Below, piece by piece: positions 33,919 through 44,779 of a stretch of 64,000 nt of DNA. A program made the translations under genes and the position numbers. Source of the DNA: Capsicum annuum (Eukaryota; Streptophyta; Magnoliopsida; Solanales; Solanaceae); the NCBI RefSeq assembly GCF_002878395.1, contig NC_061114.1, positions 162,695,927 to 162,759,926 of the forward strand, given 5' to 3'. The first letter of the stretch is position 1. Every line of letters starts with the position of its first letter. The notes under the pieces were generated by a model. It was given only the letters and a program-made list of their open reading frames with translations, was not told the DNA's origin and made no database searches.

Positions 33919-34734
33919 AAATTTTGATAACGCTTAAGCTACATCTTCAATTTGAAGATAATATGGTCATTGTCAAATATAGTAACCCAACAAAGGTTGG
34001 GGTCGAATCTCAAGGAAATAGGTGAAATTGTGTCTCTTAACTGCTTTAATCAACGGGCCAAACTAGAAAAGTAAATTGGAGGATTTTAATGCTAATATCA
34101 AACAAGTACAAAATATTAATATTAGTCGTAATTAGTCATAGGTGAACACTAGGATTGTGTTCCCTCTGGCTACTCACTTTAGTAGTCTTATTATGATTTA
34201 CTGAACCAACCTGATGCCTTGCATGCAGAATTTGATAAATTATGTATCATCAATTATAATTTGGACTAGTTGATGGATTTCACCCTTTATATTTTGAGTC
34301 TCAGAATGTTGCCTTACTAACCCTTATCCTTGATCCCAATTAACTATTACCTTTTGGGTCTCTAGTTATTAGATGATAATTAACGATCTTACTTAGATAA
34401 TACCTATAAGCGTGGGTATTGGTTCAGAACAACATAACAGTTCCCCTACTTCATCAATCCGCCAGGGTTTTAGCCGTTCATGTTTGTGACATAATCAACA
34501 ATATTCATAATTGAAAGCCTTAGATGAAATCACAATAATCACATCCAAAAATACAAAACTACAACTGAATTACCAACCAAAATTAATACAAACTAATTCC
34601 AAGATCAAATTTGGATCTCAGAATCATAATATATGTTTGTGACTATAAAGAATGCATAACTTCTACTAAAAACACATAAAGGGTATTTATAGTACATGAG
34701 AAAACCCTACATAGAGTCCATATATGAACCCAAG

Positions 34735-34962
34735 TAAGTGCCAAAAAATTTTCCTTCACTATTCACTCTCTGGATTTTTGATTTCTAGCATTTACCTTAC
34801 ACATTTGCAGTCCACAAGAACTATATACGGTCTGCAAGTAGGCACAGGTAAGTGCCAGAAATTTTCCTTTAGCTTTTGCACTGTGTGGATCTTCAACTTT
34901 GGCACTTACCTTAGCCACAAACGGACTGCAAGTGCTACACATAGTCTGCAAGTGGATATAGG
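34735..34962. repeat. 114-bp tandem duplication in TE5 LTR
   Basis: Unit one 34735-34848, unit two 34849-34962. Both begin TAAGTGCCA and contain TTTTCCTT, TCTGCAAGT and ATAGG-type blocks at matching places. A third start (TAAGGGCTAGG) follows at 34963. The units differ at many positions. Confidence 0.83.
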
Positions 34963-35216
34963 TAAGGGCTAGGTCTTCAAATTCCTATAACTAAGCTTCT
35001 GAACTTCAAGTTCTGGTACATGATTTGGTCATATACACTCAATAAATGCCACAAATGCCCAAAAATGCTCAAGTAAGTAGCCAAAAACTCCATTTTTCAA
35101 ATTTTTCTTCAACTTAGCATTCAAAACCTATTTTCCTACAAAATATACCCAAAACACATCATATCTAAAAAACAACCTAAGAAACTTGCATATTTTTATC
35201 ATTTTAAGCATCGAAA

Positions 35217-35236
35217 GTGCTATATTTCTATAGCAC
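35217..35236. other. Inverted repeat at TE5 LTR end
   Basis: GTGCTATA and TATAGCAC flank TTTC, a perfect 8-bp stem at the outer LTR tip. Confidence 0.7.
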
Positions 35237-35237
35237 A

Positions 35238-35911
35238 TCAGTCGGCTGACTAACTTAGGAGTCCGTTTCTTAGACTTTGAGGATGGATGAGTGATTGTGC
35301 AAGAAGTGGTTAAATTATCTCTAGGTGCTAAGGTGAAGAAGAAGCGTGTTTTGAATCCCATACGTATAAAAATTAAGGATGATGTTGGTCAGTAAAAGGT
35401 TTTGAATTTTGAGATTGGGGGAGATGTCATCTTAAGGTATAAAGGGAGGTTGTGTGTTCCTGATGTTGATGAGTTAAGGGATGGATTTTATCTGAGGTTA
35501 TTGAGTTCAGATATGCAGTTTATCTGGGCTCAACTAAGATGTATCACGACTTGAAGGAAATCTATTGATGAAATAATATAAAGAGAGATATGACAAATTT
35601 CATGGATAAATATATAGTTTGTCAGCATGTCAAGGATTAACACTTGAGGCCTGGTGGCATGTCTCAAGAGATAGAGTTTCCCATATGGAAGTGGGGGATG
35701 ATCAATATGGATTTCATTATGGGTGTTCCACGATCTTGCAACTAGTATGATTCTATTTGGGTTATTGTAGATAGAATGACTAAGTCTACTAATTTCTTGC
35801 CTATGAGGACTAGATATGCAGAGGAGGATTATGGTAGGTTATTTATTCAGGAGATTGTAAAGTTACATGGTGTGGCGGTTTCCATTATTTTAGATTGAGG
35901 TACGCAATTTT
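35238..35911 (+). pseudogene. TE2 RNase H-integrase linker and integrase core, first part
   Basis: TE2 resumes with LTNLGVRFLDFEDG. A stop-broken linker follows, then FEIGGDVILRYKGRLCVPDVDEL (35410-35475), a degraded HHCC region, and MINMDFIMGVP (35700) with the first catalytic Asp. DSIWVIVDRMTKSTNFLP and EEDYGRLFIQEIVKLHG follow. It stops at GTQF, at the insertion point of TE6. The SDRGT block reads LDxGT here, keeping Asp but followed by a stop. Confidence 0.82.
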
Positions 35912-38399
35912 TGTAACGCCTCAATTTTGTACCCCGGACGCTACACGGTGCTTATAATCCCGAAGGACCACATGCTAACCCATGACTGGTACCTACTACA
36001 ATAACTAAATAGTAATACTGCAAATATGTAGAAATTAGGTGGAAAACATTCCATAAGGTTCAATACTGTAATAAAATTGAATACGGTTTAACAAATACCA
36101 AATTTAATACATCTATCTGAAAATACTCTAGTCTGAAAAAGCCTCTAAACTATCTAAAATATGGAGTTGATAGGACAAGTCCCTAACTAACTCCAAACTA
36201 CTAAAATAATCATCATGTCCTCGAACTAAGAGGACTCACCACTAACTCTGTCAGCTGAATATCTGAACTGTTAAGTATCATCGGTATCCCGCGCGTCTGG
36301 ACCTATGATATAAAACATCATAGAGCAAAAGAAAGGTATGCATTAGTACTTTGAATGTACTGGTATGCAAAGTAAGGTAGGATGAAATGCATGGGTTCAT
36401 ATGCATAAACAACACTGACTGAATGGCATGAATATAACTGAATAAGAGTATATGCATAAATACGTAAACTGTAACTGAGATCGTAAGAACACTAGATACT
36501 GAGTTTTGAATTACTGATTTACTAATATCTGAGTTTATTGACACTGTGTAGCTTATAACTGAGTGACTGTATCTGGAAGTCTTGAATTTGTGAAACTATA
36601 CTGAGTTCCATTTGAATTGAGTGGTTGTATCTGACAGTCCTAATTTCTATAGAACTGAACTGAGTTCTATACCGAGACTAGAACTGATAATGAGACTGTG
36701 GGAGGTAATCATCTAACTGACATGGCCCTTTTTGAATAGATTGGGGTCCAACCTGTAACCCCAGTTGGAAGGGTGTCAGTACCGTGCCATAGGTAAAGAC
36801 AACTATGAGTTAACCCTCTCTGACAGGAAGCTCTTTCGTCAACCCTCGCTGGCAAGAAAACTCATACCCTAATTTGGCAGGAGGATATCTCAACCTACGC
36901 TAGCAATGTAGTTCTGTAATGTAGAGATTTCTACTAAGGGTCAAACCCTCTGCTGGTAGGAATGCCCCCATCCCTGGCTAACTCAGCGCTGAATCCTACT
37001 CCCAACTAAATTGACACTGAACTGATTTCTACTTTATTAGGCTTGACTGAACTGTTACTGATTATACTGTCTAACTAAACTTAAATGAGTTCACTATGTT
37101 TTGTTGACTGATGGAATACTACTGAATTATATTAAATGGCTGAATTTACTGAGGTCCGAACTGAATACTAAACTGAACTGGACTGATACTTAGTCTACTG
37201 AGATTTTCTTGAGTTCTGTTACTGACTGAGAGTACTACTGATCATGACATGACTGATACTATCCTGAGACTGACCATGGCTCTAGGTAATCAACTAAATT
37301 GTTGGGTATTAAATACCCCTAGGACTCGATAGTATAAATTATAAGACATGGCACAATCTTGAAACATGATAAATAACTACTTGATCATCGTTCATTCATT
37401 GGGACATTCTAGCAAACACTTGCATGACATGGACATGAATACATGCTAATATGATATAATTTTATTATTTAATTCTCATGAACAACTCATCAAATACTTG
37501 GAAGGCATTGTATATGCACATAGTACTAATCAACACATGATCATCACAATTTCAAGGCTTTAACATGAATTCACATGATACTACATACATAATAGTTGTG
37601 TTTACATAAATCTTGCATTTAATCATGGAATAGAAATCTAATCAACATTATAATCATGAATACTCTTGAATCCAAATCATGGAAAGAATGAAATCAAGTT
37701 AATTGAATTTTAAAAGAGTTTCTTGGACTCCAAGGGTGGAAGGAACCCTTGGATGAACACTTGACATACCTTGGTTGCGAAATTCTTGAAGAAAAATGGT
37801 GAAACCTTGAGCCTTGGATTTGAAATTAAATTACCTAGGGTTCTTGTTCTTGAGCAATTTAGAGAAAGTGAGTACATTTTGCTCAACGAGGGCTAAATCT
37901 CGTATTTTTGGGCTGAATAGGGGTGGGAAAAACCCAAATACCCCCTAAGGATGCGGCTTTTTAATGATTAAAAATCAAAATGTCGACGTGCAGGCCGACG
38001 TGTTGCGTCATTGGCATCGATGTTATTGCTAATGCAACATATTAAGTCCATGTCGGTTTAGTGGAATTTGCCACTGGGATCCAAGGAAAAATATTGATTG
38101 ACATGACGACCGACGTCCGCGCCGAGATTGCGTCATTGCACTATTTTAGATTCCTAAACATGGTTCAAATGAAATTCAAAAAATATGAAACTCTTTTGGG
38201 AGCAACGACTGACATTCCTGATCATGATTTAACCTAAATATTGACATCTTAAGGCCATAAGAGTCGTGAAATAGAGTTACCAACTTACAAAGGACAAAAT
38301 AATACTAAGTTTGAATACTTACTTAGAATTTTCTAAGTCTGGGATCCCTTAGAAAGCTTAAAAGACTGAGTTGAGCTTAGGATTTTATGGGGTCTTACA
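35912..38399 (-). repeat. TE6 3' LTR
   Basis: 2488 bp, TGTAACGCCTC to GGGTCTTACA in plus orientation, aligned throughout with the TE4 LTRs. A CpG-rich patch lies at 37975-38130. Confidence 0.9.
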
Positions 38400-38420
38400 A
38401 TATCTCTCCTTTCGAAACAT
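38400..38420 (-). promoter_or_regulatory. TE6 polypurine tract, decayed
   Basis: The minus strand reads TTCGAAAGGAGAGATATT before the LTR. Compared with TE4 (CCAAGGGGGAGA) the G run is broken. Confidence 0.7.
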
Positions 38421-38539
38421 TCATCGTTGAATAAGATTATTAAACTAAGAATACTGATAGATTGAACTTAGACACTGAACATGCACAACTGAAGTATTAT
38501 TTCATGATTGAAATTATTGATATACTGAATTATCATATT

Positions 38540-38700
38540 GAACATGCATATCTGATGCATGAGTATATAGATGAACATGTTTCATGAATACATGACTTGG
38601 ATTACTAATAAGATGCGCTTATATACTGGACATGCATGTCTGATGCATGAGTACATGACTGATCTGATTCGTGAATGCATGATTGAGTATGCAACGTTAA
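38540..38700 (-). repeat. 89-bp tandem repeat in TE6 3' untranslated region
   Basis: Units start at 38540 and 38629 with GAACATGCATATCTGATGC and GACATGCATGTCTGATGC. Each continues with GCATGAGTA and a TGAATACATGACT-like block. The second unit is incomplete. Related repeats lie in TE4 (19085-19300). Confidence 0.75.
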
Positions 38701-38769
38701 TTAATACCAAGTTGGTAGCTATATTTGAACATAAGACTGAGTAAATTCAAAGGAAAACTGTTAACTTGG

Positions 38770-39403
38770 GCTGAGTCTGAGTATGTGGAGAAAAGGTGAG
38801 GATACTTGGTCCACATGTCTTCTTCTACTTCCTAAGTAGCTCCCTCAACAGACTAATTCCACCAAAGTACTTTGACTAGAGGGACTTCTTTGTTCCTCAG
38901 CCTGTAAATCTGATAATCAAGTATTTCGATGGGAGTCTCTTCATAAGAGAGGTTGTTCTAAATATCTATACCATCTATAGGGACTACGACTACTGGGTCA
39001 CCTATACATTTCATAAGCAAGGAGACATGGAACGCTAGATGCACTGAAGCTAAGTCGGAAAGGAACTCAAGCTTATAAGCTACCTTTTTGAAATAGTTGA
39101 GAATTCAGTAAGGACCGACATATCAGGGACTGAGTTTTCCTTCTTGCCAAGTCTCTTTATTCCTTTCATAGGAGAGATTTTCAAATACACACAATCCCCA
39201 ATCTCGAACTCGAGATCCTTTCTGTGTACATCTGCGTATGATTTTTGTTGGCTCTGAGCTGTCTTAAGCCTTTCCCTGATCAACTGAACTTTCTCTAAGG
39301 TATCAAATACCAAGTTAGGCCCTACCACTGTGGCTTTACCCACTTTAAACCAACACATGGGAGATCTACAGATCCTCCCATAAAGTACCTCAAACGGAGC
39401 CAT
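38770..39403 (-). pseudogene. TE6 integrase C-terminus and chromodomain, broken
   Basis: The frame from 39403 has MAPFEVLYGRICRSPMCWFKVG, LKTAQSQQKSYADVHRK, and DLEFEIGDCVYLKISPMKGI (GPY/F). It then shifts frame near 39090. The chromodomain continues in other frames down to about 38790, with RLRNKEVPLVKVLW-like codons and the closing EAEEDM-like block. Confidence 0.84.
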
Positions 39404-40230
39404 CTGAATGCTGAAATGATGCTTTTGTTATATGCGAATTCATTCAAAGAAAAGTGGTCATCCCAACTACCTTTAAAGTCTATCACAAATGCTCGAAACA
39501 TAACTTCTAAAGTCTAAATGGTCCTTTCTTCTTGACCATCTGTCTGAGAATGAAAGGCTGTACTGAGGTGAACTCAGGTACCAAGACCCCTTTAGAATGC
39601 CTTCCAAAAATAAGAGGTGAACTGGGTACCTCTATTTGAGATAATGGACAACAGAACACTGATCAATCTAACCAATTCCTTAATATAGAGTTTGGCATAA
39701 TCCTCAGCCGAATAAGAGATATGGACTGGTAGGAAATGAGCTTATTTGGTCATCCTATCTATAATGGCCCAAACAAAATCATGCTGACGATAGGTACGAG
39801 GTAAGCCCATCACAAAGTCCATGTTCACTTCTTCCCTTTTCCAGGTGGGAATACTGAAATCCTGAATAGACCCACTTGGCTTCTGATGCTCGATCTTATC
39901 CTGCTAATATGTTGAGCACTTAGACATAAACTCTGAAATATCTCTCTTCATCCCACTCCACCAATAAATCTCCCACAAATCACAGTACATCTTGGTGCCC
40001 CCTGGATTAATAGAGTAGCACACACGATGCTCTTCTGCAAGAATTCACTGTCTCAAATTATCTAAACTTGGCACACATAGCTGACCCTAGCAATGGAAGA
40101 CACCATCTCCCTCTTGGGAGAAAACCTATACCTTCTGATCTCTGACTAATTCCTTTAACTTAGCTAGACTGGGATCCCTATCCTGCTTTTTATTTACCTC
40201 AAAAACTAGGAATGATTTTGAGCTACTCTG
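39404..40230 (-). pseudogene. TE6 integrase core and zinc finger, broken
   Basis: VNMDFVMGLPRTYRQHDF (39830-39775) carries the first catalytic Asp. The second block reads SNRGTQFTS (39640), so that Asp is Asn. The HHCC region lies near 39900-40050. Stops and frameshifts break the frame. The Asn alone would abolish strand transfer. Confidence 0.8.
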
Positions 40231-40790
40231 CACCCATACACTACCTTCTGACAAATCGACTAAGCAAATACCTTGTCGAGCCAGCTGATGAACTTTCTAA
40301 GCTAACTTCTTCATACTATCTTCCACATGAGCAACACTACCCATAGACATCCTACTAAGAGCATCAACCACTACATTGGCTATACCCAGATGATACAAGA
40401 TGCTCATGTTGTAGTTTTTCAATAACTCCAACCATTTTTTCTGATGGAGGTTTAGGTCTTTCTGAGAGAATACATACTGCAGGATCTTATGGTCTATGAA
40501 CACATCAATGTGCAAACCATACAAATAGTGCCTCCAAATCTTTAAGGCAAATACTACTACTGCTAACACTAGATCATGAATAAGATATTTCTTTTTATGG
40601 GGATTAAGCTGTCTAGAGGTGTAGGCTATGACCTTACCTCTCTGCATCAAAACACACCCCAAACCAACTCTGGAGGCATCACAATATACCACAAAACTAT
40701 TTGAACCATCTAGAAAGGTCAAAACTAGAGTTGTAGTGAGTCGAGTCTTCAACTCCTAAAAACTCTTTTCACAAGAATCTGACCATTGGA
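40231..40790 (-). pseudogene. TE6 RNase H, best-preserved open stretch
   Basis: An open run of 151 codons (40752-40297) contains [66 protein letters not shown] and [11 protein letters not shown]. Three catalytic Asp positions are kept. The catalytic Glu of the HDLELA block is Val (40578-40572 region), so the enzyme would be dead. The domain leads into the linker toward integrase at its end. Confidence 0.88.
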
Positions 40791-41600
40791 ATTTGACTTT
40801 CTTTTGAGTCAATCTGGACATAGGGGATACAATAGATGAAAATCCCTTAAAAAACCATCGGTAATATCCATCCTAGCCCAAGAAACTCCTGATATCTAAT
40901 GGAGAGATAGGTCTAGGCTAGTTTCTCACTACTTTGGTTTTTTGGGATCAACTCTAATGCCACACTGGAAATGATATGGCCAAGGAAGGCTACTGACCTT
41001 AGCCAAAATTTGTACTTACTGAATTTAGTGAATAGCTTATGGTTTCTGCGAGTCTGCAATACTATTCTAAGATGATCTTTATGATCATGTTCAATGCGAG
41101 AGTAGACAAGAATGTCATCTATGAAGACTACGATGAACATGTCCAAGTACTGCTTGAACACATGATTCATCAAGTCCATCAAAGCTGCTGGGGCATTGGT
41201 AAGACCAAAGGACATGACTAAGAATTCAAAGTGACCATACCGAGTTCTGAAGGCTATTTTTGGAATGTCACATTCTCTGACTCTGAGCTGATGATAGCCT
41301 GATCTGAGGTCTATCTTGGAGAAATAACTGGCACCCTAAAGTTGGTCAAATAATTCATCAATTCTGGGAAGTGGATACTTGTTCATTGATTCTGGGAAGT
41401 GCATACTTGTTCTTGACCGTGACTTTATTTAGCAGACGGTAGTCAATATACCTTCTGAGAGAACCATCTTTCTTATGCATGAATAAAATTGGTGGGCTCC
41501 ATGGGACATACTGGGTCTGATGAATCCCTTATTTAGGAGGTCCTTTAACTTTCTTTTAATTCTATGAGTTCTACTGGAGCCATTCTATATGGCACATTAT
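40791..41600 (-). pseudogene. TE6 reverse transcriptase, broken
   Basis: The 100-codon frame at 41215-40913 holds [38 protein letters not shown] with both catalytic Asp, and [11 protein letters not shown]. Upstream blocks [10 protein letters not shown] and KKDGS lie at 41320-41490 in other frames. A 28-bp tandem duplication at 41361-41416 shifts the frame between them. The rest of the domain is colinear with TE1. Confidence 0.86.
41361..41416 (-). repeat. 28-bp tandem duplication in TE6 RT
   Basis: Units 41361-41388 and 41389-41416 share ATTCTGGGAAGTG and ATACTTGTTC, with one change in the shared 24 bases. As 28 is not a multiple of three, the duplication breaks the RT frame. Confidence 0.9.
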
Positions 41601-42110
41601 ATATGGGCTGAGTATCTGGAATAAAGTCTATTCCAAAGTCGATTTCCCTTTTTGGAGAAACTATAGGAAGATCTTCGGGAAACACATCTGGGAAGTCACA
41701 TGCTACTGACACTAATTCAAGAGTAGGGGTTTCTGAACTAGAGTCCTGGAATCAAATAAAATGGTATACACATCCCTTAAATATAATTTTTCTCGTCCAA
41801 AGGTAAGAAACAAGTTGACCCCTAAGTGCTGAAGTACTACCCTTCTATTCTAGGATGGGCTCATTCAGAAACTAAAACTGGACAATTTTATTTCTATAGT
41901 AGACTGAGGAATAGTAGGAATGAAGCCAATCCATGCACAGAATGACATCAAAATCAGTCATCTCCAATTTGACTAAGTCTACTGACGTGACTTTCTGAGA
42001 TATCATAATCGGAAAATTACAATATACCCACTAGGCTAAGATAGATTTACCCACTGGGGTAGAGACAAAGAAAGGCTCTGCTAGGATTTCAGGACTGACT
42101 TCTATGTCAA
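41601..42110 (-). pseudogene. TE6 aspartic protease and linker, broken
   Basis: DFDVILCMDWLH-like codons at about 41960-41925 and the YRNKIVQF-like block after them mark the second half of the protease. The linker near 41700-41640 has [16 protein letters not shown]. The active-site half near 42120-42180 is degraded. Confidence 0.72.
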
Positions 42111-43396
42111 CAGCTATATAAGAAGTAACAAAGAGCAATGAAGCTCTTGTATCTAGCAAAGCAAAAACATGTAAATGATAAACTTATAACTACCAGTGAC
42201 CATATCAGGAGAACTCTCCTAATCCTATCAGGACTAAGGTGCATAAAGTCTATGTAGGCGCTGCCCACTGGTGGCACTGGATATGACACCCTATTGATTT
42301 AGGCAATCAAACTGAGCTGGGGGACGGTTATGCTGACTCTGAGAACCTACCCGAGGATACTATCTGACCCTGTGGTCTAGCTTGCCACATCCGAAACACA
42401 CATCACTGCCAACTCTACAGATACCCTGGTGGTTTCTGCCATACTTTTGACAAAAGGGATTGGTTCGGGCACTGTTAACACTACCCTAGGGTTTAGGGCC
42501 TGACGCCCTATCTCTATTACCATCTCTAAATTTTAACATAGGAGAACTAGCTGAGGACAGATATGGAACTAAGGATTTTGGGTAGAACTGAGAATGATTC
42601 CCACCCCTTGACTTAGGCTAAATGAAGTTGAAACTAGCTATTCTTGCTCTTTTGTTTTCTCTCTCCTTCTCTTTATTCATATACTCCTTTATCAGCTGTG
42701 CATGGACCATGATCCTGGATATGTCTATTTCCTTAATCAACATTGCAGTCCTACACTCCTTGACCACACTATTAGACACGCCAGATATAAAGTTACTTAT
42801 CTTAGATCTGCTATCTTCTACCACGTAAGGAGCGTATCTGTCTAATTAAGTAAACTTAAGAGAATACTCTTGTTCCATCATGTTTCCATATTTTAATTTA
42901 TAAACTCCAAAACCTTCACTTCCCTCAACTCTAGTGGGAAGAACCTATCTAGAAAAGAAACAACAAACTCCTCTCATTCTACGAGCCCTGCATCTGCGAC
43001 CATTTCTAATTTCCACTGATTAAATAATGAGTGTGCCATATCCTACAACTGATATGCGACCAACTCAGTGCTCTCAACAACCGTCACTCTCATAAAATCT
43101 ATAACTTTCTACACTTGCTCAAGAAACTCCTGAGGGTCCTTATCTGACTTAGACATAGTAAAAGATGGAGGGTTCATTCAGGTGAAATCCCGAATCCTGG
43201 TTGTAGCAGTATTAGCCATTGGGTTGTCTGAAACAACAGTTGAACATTCATTCTGGGCTACCATAGAATGATTTAGGGTGGTGAAAGCTGCTCTGAATTC
43301 AGTGTAGGAGACGTGTTCGTCCAGAGGATCTGGCTGGATAGGCTAGGGTCCTAACTGGTCTCCCGTTCCTCTTCCCTTAGTCCTATTTAGAGGCAT
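42111..43396 (-). pseudogene. TE6 gag, full length but broken
   Basis: It starts at the ATG 43396-43394 (MPLNRTKGRGTG). DEHVSYTEFRAAFTTL follows, then the capsid core across stops. The frame at 42824-42618 gives SKISNFISGVSNSVVKECRTAM and KERENKRARIASFNF. The double knuckle lies at 42480-42360: QKYGRNHQGICR, where Tyr replaces a Cys of the first CCHC, then CFGCGKLDHRVR, intact up to the last Cys. At about 1.28 kb this is the longest gag in the window and shows what TE3 and TE4 lack. Confidence 0.8.
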
Positions 43397-43520
43397 ATTC
43401 TATAAATAAAAGAGAAAATTAGATTATATAGGGAGTTTAACTGGAGCTCATGATCTCTCGCACGACATGAATACTGAAAGAAGAGAAACTTTTCCTAAAA
43501 CACCTCGCAGCCTTCGGGCC

Positions 43521-43546
43521 ATAAGTGTGGCGTGTTATACACCCAT
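43521..43546 (-). promoter_or_regulatory. TE6 leader hairpin
   Basis: On the minus strand ATGGGTGTA, an 8-nt loop (TAACACGC), CACACTTAT. The pair next to the loop is lost. It lies about 57 nt after the primer site. Confidence 0.6.
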
Positions 43547-43602
43547 GCATAAGATTCTACTAGATACGGCTTTCAGACTTCCCAGGACTCTGTTGAACCT
43601 TA

Positions 43603-43616
43603 GGCTCTGATACCAA
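43603..43616 (-). promoter_or_regulatory. TE6 primer binding site
   Basis: The minus strand reads TTGGTATCAGAGCC exactly, the standard initiator-Met site, next to the LTR. Confidence 0.92.
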
Positions 43617-43619
43617 GTT

Positions 43620-43808
43620 TTTAATGCCCCAAGTCTATACCCCGAATGCTACACAGTACTCATAATCCTGAAGGACCACAACATAACCCATGACTGGTAC
43701 CTACTAATTAATACTAAGTTTGAATACTTAGCTAGAATTTTCTAAGTCTAGGACCCCTTAGCAAGCTTAAAATACTGAGTTGAGCTTACGATTTTATGGG
43801 CTCTTATA
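43620..43808 (-). repeat. TE6 5' LTR, collapsed by internal deletion
   Basis: Only the two ends remain: about 85 bp matching 35912 onward (to GGTACCTACTA) and about 100 bp matching 38296-38399 (from AATACTAAGTTTGAAT). About 2.3 kb is missing. The junction has only short A/T-rich similarity, pointing to illegitimate recombination. Confidence 0.87.
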
Positions 43809-44160
43809 GTTTTCTTTTTTACTTTTGGCATTCATTTCTGAAAGGTTTTGGCACTCAAGTGAACCTTAGCATCGCTTTTCACCCTCAAATGGATGGACAA
43901 TAGAAATGTACTATTCAGATCTTGAAGTATATGCTAAGGGAGTATGTGATTGATTTGAAGGAAAGTTGGGTGGATCATTTGCCTCTTATTGAGTTTGCAT
44001 ACCATTCCAGTATTCAGATGGCTCCTTTTGAGGCTTTTTATGGTGGAGGTTCAAGTCTCTTCTTAGGAGGTTTGAGGCAGTTGAGACTAGGTTTTTTTTT
44101 CTTGAATTGGTTAACCAAGCCATGGAGAAGGTGAAGGTGATTATATTAAGACTTAAGACT
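43809..44160 (+). pseudogene. TE2 integrase core, second part
   Basis: It resumes directly after TE6 with FWHSFLKGFGTQVNLSIAFHP. KYMLREYVIDLKESWVDHLPL, IEFAYHSSIQMAPFEAFYGG (43922 onward) follow, then a frameshift. The catalytic Glu, normally in the QAERTIQ block, is Lys here (after a stop), near 43908. This half would be inactive. Confidence 0.83.
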
Positions 44161-44646
44161 ACCTAAAGTTGCCAAAATTCTCATGTGGATATAAGGTAAA
44201 GGGAGTTGGAAGTTTCAGTAGGTGATCGGGTATTCTTGAAGGTGTCTCCTATGAAAGGAGTCATGAGTTTTGGAAAGAAGGGGAGGCTCAGTTCCCATTA
44301 CATTGGTCCATATCAAGTTGTAAGAAGGACTGAGAAAGCCGCTTATGAGTTAACCAACAAGATTGGATTTTAGTCACCTTATTTTTTATGTGTCTATGAA
44401 ATAGTGTGTGAGTGATCCTTCCTTGATAGTGGCAGTTGAGGATGTTGTTGTTATAGATTCCTTGTCTTATAAAGAGGTACCAGTTCAGATATTGGATAGA
44501 CAATTTTTTATATTATGGATGAAGGATGTAGCTTCGGTGAAATCCCTTTGGAGAAATCAAAAGGTGGAAGAAGCTATGTGGGAAGCTAAAGAAAATATGA
44601 AGGCCAAATACCTATTCTTATTCCTAGTGTTGGATGAGAGTTCTTG
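44161..44646 (+). pseudogene. TE2 integrase C-terminus and chromodomain
   Basis: GPY/F module: GDRVFLKVSPMKGVMSFGKKG (44223-44285, frame-broken) and YHIGPYQV-like codons. The chromodomain frame (44408-44644) reads DPSLIVAVEDVVVIDSLSY, KEVPVQILDRQ, DVASVKSLWRNQKVEEAMWE and a stop at 44644-44646. It matches TE3a and TE8. Confidence 0.84.
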
Positions 44647-44779
44647 AGGTATGAGTTTCATTTTCCTCTTTTCCTATTTTGAAAATTTTCCTTTGATTCT
44701 GGTGCATTCTTGCTAATGCCGTGCTAAAAATATCCTAAATCCAAATTTGGGGATGAATGATCCTAAGGGAAGGGGGTAA
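44647..44779 (+). promoter_or_regulatory. TE2 3' untranslated region and polypurine tract
   Basis: A short untranslated stretch ends in the purine run AAGGGAAGGGGGTAA (44765-44779), directly before TGTAAGACCC. Confidence 0.8.

Larger units (their letters stand above)
32772..35237 (-). mobile_element. TE5: Tat/Athila-type gypsy fragment
   Basis: On the minus strand the order is LTR (35237-33925), primer site of a different type, then gag, ending at the break with TE3b. No pol is present. The gag type and the TGGCGCC-like primer site separate it from the Tekay elements around it. It lies between TE3b and the resumption of TE2, so the junctions probably record a deletion as well as an insertion. 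Confidence 0.75.
33925..35237 (-). repeat. TE5 5' LTR
   Basis: About 1.3 kb, TGATAACGC to TATAGCACA in plus orientation, so TG...CA on the minus strand. The inner part has GGTTGGGGTCGAATCTCA, typical of Tat/Ogre-type LTRs. No second LTR is present. Confidence 0.7.
35912..43808 (-). mobile_element. TE6: Tekay-type element nested in TE2 integrase
   Basis: Flanks are ATTTT (35907-35911) and GTTTT (43809-43813), a 5-bp target duplication with one change. Removing TE6 restores the order of the TE2 integrase. Internally, on the minus strand, gag, protease, RT, RNase H, integrase and chromodomain are all present and colinear. The 3' LTR is full length (2488 bp), but the 5' LTR has been reduced to 189 bp. 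RNase H and integrase have lost catalytic residues. The LTR family is that of TE4. Confidence 0.88.
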
